Positions 58,701 to 64,000 of a stretch of 64,000 bases of DNA are shown piece by piece. This DNA comes from Escarpia spicata (lineage: Eukaryota > Annelida > Polychaeta > Sabellida > Siboglinidae): contig OZ023210.1 of the NCBI GenBank assembly GCA_963995525.1, positions 23,699,726-23,763,725 on the forward strand, given 5' to 3'. The notes under the pieces were generated by a model. It worked only from the letters and a program-made list of their open reading frames with translations. It was not told the origin of the DNA and searched no databases. The number at the start of each line of letters is the position of its first letter. Positions within the stretch are counted from its first letter, which is position 1. A program made the position numbers and the translations under genes.

Positions 58701-61700
58701 GTGATAGTAAGAGTAGCACACTCACTGCAGAGAGTGGGGTTGGCCCCAACTCTCCAACCTCAGACCCACCTTGCCAATGCAGTAGGTGATGATAGTGAGA
58801 GTAGCACACTCAATGCAGAGAGTGGGGTTGGCCCCAACTCTCCAACCGCAGAACCATCTTGCCAGTACAATAGGTGATGATAGTGAGAGTAACACACTCA
58901 CTGCAGAGAATGGGGTTGGTCCCAACTCTCCAACCTCAGAACCACTTTGCCGGTGTAGTAGGTGGTGATAGTGCGAATAGCACACTAACTGCAGAGAGTG
59001 GGGTTGGCCCCAACTCTCCAAGCTCAGACCCACCTTGCCAGTGCAGTAGGTGGATGATAGTGCGAATAGCACACTAGCTGCAGAGAATGGGGTTGGCCCC
59101 CACTCTCCAACCTCAGAACCACCTTGCCAGTGCAGTAGGTGATGATAGTGAGAGTAGCACAATAACTGCAGAGAGTGGGTTTGGCCCCAACTCTCCAACC
59201 TCAGAACCACCTTGCCAGTGCAGTAGGTGGTGATAATGAGAGTAGCACACTCACTGCAGAGAATGGGGTTGGTCCCAACTCTCCAACCTCAGAACCACCT
59301 TGCCGGTGTAGTAGGTGGTGATAGTGCGAATAGCACACTAAATGCAGAGAATGGGGTTGGCCCCAACTCTCCAAACTGAGAACCACCTTTGCCAGTAAAA
59401 TTAGTGGTGATAGTGAGAGTAGCACACTCACTGCAGAGAGTGGGGTTGGCCCCAACTCTCCAACCTCAGAACCACCTTGACAGTACAGTAGGTGGTGATA
59501 GTGAGAGTAGCATACTCACTGCAGAGAGTGGGGTTGGCCCCAACTCTCCAAACTCAGAACCACCTTACCAGTAAAATAGGTGGTGATAGTGAGAGTAGCA
59601 CACTCACTGCAGAGAGTGGAGTTGGCCCCAACTCTCCAACCTCAGAACCACCTTGACAGTACAATAGGTGGTGAGAGTGAGAGTAGCATACTCACTGCAG
59701 AGAGTGGGGTTGGCCCCAACTCTCCAACCTCAGAACCACCATGACAGTACAATAGGTGGTGATAGTGAGAGTAGCACACTCACTGCAGAGAGTGGGGTTG
59801 GCCCCAACTCTCCAACCTCAGACCCACCTTGCCAGTGCACTAGGTGGTGATAGTGCGAATAGCACACTAACTGCAGAGAATGGGGTTGGCCCCAACTCTC
59901 CAACCTGAGAACCACCTTGACAGTGTAATAAGTTGTGATAGTAAGAGTAGCACACTCACTGCAGAGAGTGGGGTTGGCCCCAACTCTCCAACCTCAGACC
60001 CACCTTGCCAATGCAGTAGGTGATGATAGTGAGAGTAGAACACTCAATGCAGAGAGTGGGGTTGGCCCCAACTCTCCAACCGCAGAACCATCTTGCCAGT
60101 ACAATAGGTGATGATAGTGAGAGTAACACACTCACTGCAGAGAGTGGGGTTAGCCCCAACTCTCCAAGCTCAGACCCACCTTGCCAGTGCAGTAGGTTGT
60201 GATAGTGCGAATAGTACACTAGCTGCAGAGAATGGGGTTGGCCCCCACTCTCCAACCTCAGAACCACCTTGCCAGTGCAGTAGGTGATGATAGTGAGAGT
60301 AGCACAATAACTGCAGAGAGTGGGTTTGGCCCCAACTCTCCAACCTCAGAACCACCTTGCCAGTGCAGTAGGTGGTGATAATGAGAGTAGCACACTCACT
60401 GCAGAGAATGGGGTTGGTCCCAACTCTCCAACCTCAGAACCACCTTGCCGGTGTAGTAGGTGGTGATAGTGCGAATAGCACACTAACTGCAGAGTGATGG
60501 GGTTGGCCCCAACTCTCCAACCTCAGACCCACCTTACCAGTGCAGTAGGTGGTGATAGTGCGAATAGCACACTAGCTGCAGAGAATGGGGTTGGCCCCCA
60601 CTCTCCAACCTCAGAACCACCTTGCCAGTGCAGTAGGTGGTGATAGTGAGAGTAGCACACTCACTGCAGAGAGTGGGGTTGGCCCCAACTCTCCAACCTC
60701 AGAACTACCTTGCCAGTGCAGTAGGTGGTGATAGTGAGAGTAGCACACTCATTGCAGAGAGTGGGGTTGGCCCCAACTCTCCAACCTCAGAACCAACTTG
60801 CCGGTGTAGTAGGTGTTGATAGTGCGAATAGCACACTAACTGCAGAGAATGGGGTTGGCCCCCACTCTCCAACCTCAGAACCACCTTGCCAGTGCAGTAG
60901 GTGGTGATAGTGAGAGTAGCACACTCACTGCAGAGAGTGGGGTTGGCCCCAACTCTCCAACCTCTGACCCACTTTGCCAGTGCAGTAGGTGGTGATAGTG
61001 CGAATAGCACACTAACTGCAGAGAATGGGGATGGCCCCAACTCTCCAACCTCAGAACCACCTTGACAGTGTAATAGGTTGTGATAGTAAGAGTAACACAC
61101 TCGCTGCAGAGAATTGGGTTGGCCCCAACTCTCCAACCTCAGAACCACTTTTACAGTACAATAGGTGGTGATAGTGAGAGTAGCACACTCACTGCAGAGA
61201 GTGTGGTTGGCCCCAACTCTCCAACCTCAGACCCACCTTGCCAATGCAGTAGGTGATGATAGTGAGAGTAGCACACTCAATGCAGAGAGTGGGGTTGGCC
61301 CCAACTCTCCAACCTCAGAACCACCTTGCCGGTGTAGTAGGTGGTGATAGTGTGAATAGCACACTAACTGCAGAGAATGGGGTTGGCCCCAACTCTCTAA
61401 ACTGAGAACCACCTTGCCAGTAAAATAGGTGGTGATAGTGAGAGTAGCACACTCACTGCAGAGAGTGGGGTTGGCCCCAACTCTCCAACCTCAGAACCAC
61501 CTTGACAGTACAGTAGGTGGTGATAGTGAGAGTAGCATACTCACTGCAGAGAGTGGGGTTGGCCCCAACTCTCCAAACTCAGAACCACCTTACCAGTAAA
61601 ATAGGTGGTGATAGTGAGAGTAACACACTCACTGCAGAGAGTGGAGTTGGCCCCAACTCTCCAACCTCAGAACCACCTTGACAGTACAATAGGTGGTGAG

Positions 61701-62185
61701 AGTGAGAGTAGCATAATCACTGCAGAGAGTGGGGTTGGCCCCAACTCTCCAACCTCAGAACCACCTTGACAGTACAATAGGTGGTGATAGTGAGAGTAGC
61801 ATACTCACTGCAGAGAGTGGGGTTGGCCCCAACTCTCCAACCTCAGAACCACCATGACAGTACAATAGGTGGTGATAGTGAGAGTAGCACACTCACTGCA
61901 GAGAGTGGGGTTGGCCCCAACTCTCCAACCTCAGACCCACCTTGCCAGTGCAGTAGGTGGTGATAGTGCGAATAGCACACTAACTGCAGAGAATGTGGTT
62001 GGCCCCAACTCTCCAACCTCAGAACCACCTTGACAGTGTAATAGGTTGTGATAGTAAGAGTAGCACACTCACTGCAGAGAGTGGGGTTGGCCCCAACTCT
62101 CCAACCTCAGACCCACCTTGCCAATGCAGTAGGTGATGATAGTGAGAGTAGCACACTCAATGCAGAGAGTGGGGTTGGCCCCAAC
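55760..62185. repeat. Higher-order repeat G: 17 monomers, 1496 bp, tandem pair plus a displaced copy
   Basis: A tandem pair covers about 55760-58400 (offset 1496). The second member is repeated again at offset 3347 (38x88+3), spanning 60603 to about 62185. Marks include CACTCATTGCAG, AATGGGGATGGCCCC, CACTTTTACAG and GCATAATCACTGCAG. The section between (58400-60600) is related but differently ordered. Confidence 0.8.
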
Positions 62186-62189
62186 TCTC

Positions 62190-63620
62190 CAAGCTCAGAC
62201 CCACCTTGCCAGTTCAGTAGGTGGTGATAGTGCGAATAGCACACTAGCTGCAGAGAATGGGGTTGGCCCCCACTCTCCAACCTCAGAACCACCTTGCCAG
62301 TGCAGTAGGTGATGATAGTGAGAGTAGCACAATAACTGCAGAGAGTGGGTTTGGCCCCAACTCTCCAACCTCTGAACCACCTTGCCAGTGCAGTAGGTGG
62401 TGATAATGAGAGTAGCACACTCACTGCAGAGAATGGGGTTGGTCCCAACTCTCCAACCTCAGAACCACCTTGCAGGTGTAGTAGGTGGTGATAGTGCGAA
62501 TAGCACACTAACTGCAGAGAGTGGGGTTGGCCCCAACTCTCCAACCTCAGAACCACCTTGCCAGTGCAGTAGGTGGTGATAGTGAGAGTAGCATAATCAC
62601 TGCAGAGAGTGGGGTTGGCCCCAACTCTCCAACCTCAGAACCACCTTGACAGTACAATAGGTGGTGATAGTGAGAGTAGCACACTCACTGCAGAGAGTGG
62701 GGTTGGCCCCAACTCTCCAACCTCAGACCCACCTTGCCAATGCAGTAGGTGATGATAGTGAGAGTTGCACACTCAATGCAGAGAGTGGGGTTGGCCCCAA
62801 CTCTCCAACCGCAGAACCATCTTGCCAGTACAATAGGTGATGATAGTGAGAGTAACACACTCACTGCAGAGAGTGGGGTTGGCCCCAACTCTCCAACCTC
62901 AGAACCACCTTGACAGTACAGTAGGTGGTGATAGTGAGAGTAGCACACTCACTGCAGAGAATGGGGTTGGTCCCAACTCTCCAACCTCAGAACCACTTTG
63001 CCGGTGTAGTAGGTGGTGATAGTGCGAATAGCACACTAACTGCAGAGAGTGGGGTTGGCCCCAACTCTCCAAGCTCAGACCCACCTTGCCAGTTCAGTAG
63101 GTGGTGATAGTGCGAATAGCACACTAGCTGCAGAGAATGGGGTTGGCCTCCACTCTCCAACCTCAGAACCACCTTGCCAGTGCAGTAGGTGATGATAGTG
63201 AGAGTAGCACAATAACTGCAGAGAGTGGGTTTGGCCCCAACTCTCCAACCTCTGAACCACCTTGCCAGTGCAGTAGGTGGTGATAATGAGAGTAGCACAC
63301 TCACTGCAGAGAATGGGGTTGGTCCCAACTCTCCAACCTCAGAACCACCTTGCAGGTGTAGTAGGTGGTGATAGTGCGAATAGCACACTAACTGCAGAGA
63401 GTGGGGTTGGCCCCAACTCTCCAACCTCAGAACCACCTTGCCAGTGCAGTAGGTGGTGATAGTGAGAGTAGCATAATCACTGCAGAGAGTGGGGTTGGCC
63501 CCAACTCTCCAACCTCAGAACCACCTTGACAGTACAATAGGTGGTGATAGTGAGAGTAGCACACTCACTGCAGAGAGTGGGGTTGGCCCCAACTCTCCAA
63601 CCTCAGACCCACCTTGCCAG
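62190..63620. repeat. Higher-order repeat H: 10 monomers, 880 bp, 1.6 copies
   Basis: Copies start near 62190 and 63070. Shared marks are GCCAGTTCAGTAGG (62208/63088) and CTTGCAGGTGTAG (62470/63350). From 63620 on, the order follows the repeat-G pattern. Confidence 0.85.
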
Positions 63621-64000
63621 TGCAGTAGGTGGTGATAGTGCGAATAGCACACTAACTGCAGAGAATGGGGTTGGCCCCAACTTTCCAACCTCAGAACCAC
63701 CTTGACAGTGTAATAGGTGGTGATAGTAAGAGTAACACACTCGCTGCAGAGAATTGGGTTGGCCCCCACTCTCCAACCTCAGAACCACCTTGCCAGTGCA
63801 GTAGGTGGTGATAGTGAGAGTAGCACACTCACTGCAGAGAGTGGGGTTGGCCCCAACTCTCCAACCTCAGAACTACCTTGCCAGTGCAGTAGGTGGTGAT
63901 AGTGAGAGTAGCACACTCATTGCAGAGAGTGGGGTTGGCCCCAACTCTCCAACCTCAGAACCAACTTGCCGGTGTAGTAGGTGTTGATAGTGCGAATAGC

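Larger units (their letters stand above)
22030..64000. repeat. Giant 88-bp tandem satellite array (about 476 monomers)
   Basis: The monomer can be read as four blocks: GTAGGTGGTGATAGTGAGAG, TAGCACACTCACTGCAGAGA, GTGGGGTTGGCCCCAACTCT, CCAACCTCAGAACCACCTTG, plus CCAGTGCA (88 bp in all). It repeats head to tail without interruption from about 22070 to the window end, where it stops mid-unit, so the array continues. A degenerate half-monomer lies at about 22030-22070. Nearly every unit has a CTGCAG site. Monomers fall into a few types: GAGAG/CACTCAC versus GCGAA/CACTAAC, and connector types GCCAGTGCAGTA, GACAGTACAGTA, GACAGTACAATA, GCCGGTGTAGTA, ACCAGTAAAATA, GCCAATGCAGTA, GACAGTGTAATA. The types are arranged in higher-order repeats. 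Because 88 is 3x29+1, frames close every third unit, so the array is non-coding. Known satellites of this form are centromeric or heterochromatic; the location here is unknown. Confidence 0.98.

Noticed and set aside
22085..64000. Hundreds of open frames of 60-104 residues (and several of 146-162 on the minus strand) in the satellite
   Set aside because: They all derive from the 88-bp period: two of three plus-strand frames pass the GGTGATAGTGAG block, the third meets TGA/TAG, so frames close after two units. The longer minus-strand frames come from single-base indels. They show no start context, domain or independent conservation.
22080..64000. CRISPR-like or protein-repeat array
   Set aside because: The repeats are directly adjacent with no unique spacers, and the DNA is eukaryotic.
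22080..64000. CENP-B box in the satellite monomer
   Set aside because: I looked for a TTCG...CGGGA-type core in the consensus and variants and did not find one, so a centromere claim cannot rest on it.

Overview
This window is animal (metazoan) genomic DNA with no bacterial or organellar gene organisation. It holds spliced exons with GT/AG borders, non-LTR, LTR and DNA transposons, dinucleotide microsatellites and a very large satellite array. The one confident host gene is the last part of a tachykinin/neurokinin-type GPCR (two exons, 37-233 and 1072-1315). Together with the mixture of transposon families, this suggests an invertebrate such as a lancelet, hemichordate or mollusc. The sequence alone does not settle the species, and this assignment is inference.

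Layout: (1) 1-1315, receptor 3' exons with a long TG-rich intron. (2) 1251-1770, a degenerate minisatellite that begins inside the receptor's last exon, followed by a hAT-like non-autonomous element (1818-2337). (3) 2338-5280, mostly featureless, with one degenerate tandem repeat at 3640-4010. (4) 5280-7920, a decayed LINE (endonuclease tail, reverse transcriptase, C-terminal region). (5) 7920-16707, a transposon nest. The outer pair is a Harbinger-like TIR with TAA on both sides. Inside it are a Ty3/Gypsy-like LTR retrotransposon (8800-14289) and, directly abutting that, a second TIR element (14293-16666) carrying a HARBI1-like transposase fragment. (6) 16793-17033, a 61-bp-arm inverted repeat. 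(7) 17190-18165, a second LINE that has lost its catalytic RT block. (8) 19089-20612, a DNA transposon with a broken DDE-type transposase-like gene. (9) 20993-21094, a 13-bp minisatellite, then a LINE 3' tail.

(10) From about 22030 to the end of the window (42 kb, about 476 copies, continuing past the end) lies a tandem satellite with an 88-bp monomer. It is organised into several nested higher-order repeats: a 34-monomer unit of 2993 bp present about four times, 17-monomer units (1495/1496 bp), a 48-monomer unit (4226 bp), a 20-monomer unit (1760 bp), an 8-monomer unit (704 bp) and a 10-monomer unit (880 bp). Neighbouring monomers differ clearly, while higher-order copies are nearly identical. 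This is the arrangement known from centromeric and other heterochromatic satellites. At its left edge the first monomer is continuous with an open, splice-acceptor-preceded reading frame, which suggests the satellite may have arisen from a coding exon.

Apart from the receptor and the possible exon at 22003, I see no intact host gene. All transposon genes here are broken, and the many 60-90-residue frames in the satellite are by-products of the 88-nt period.
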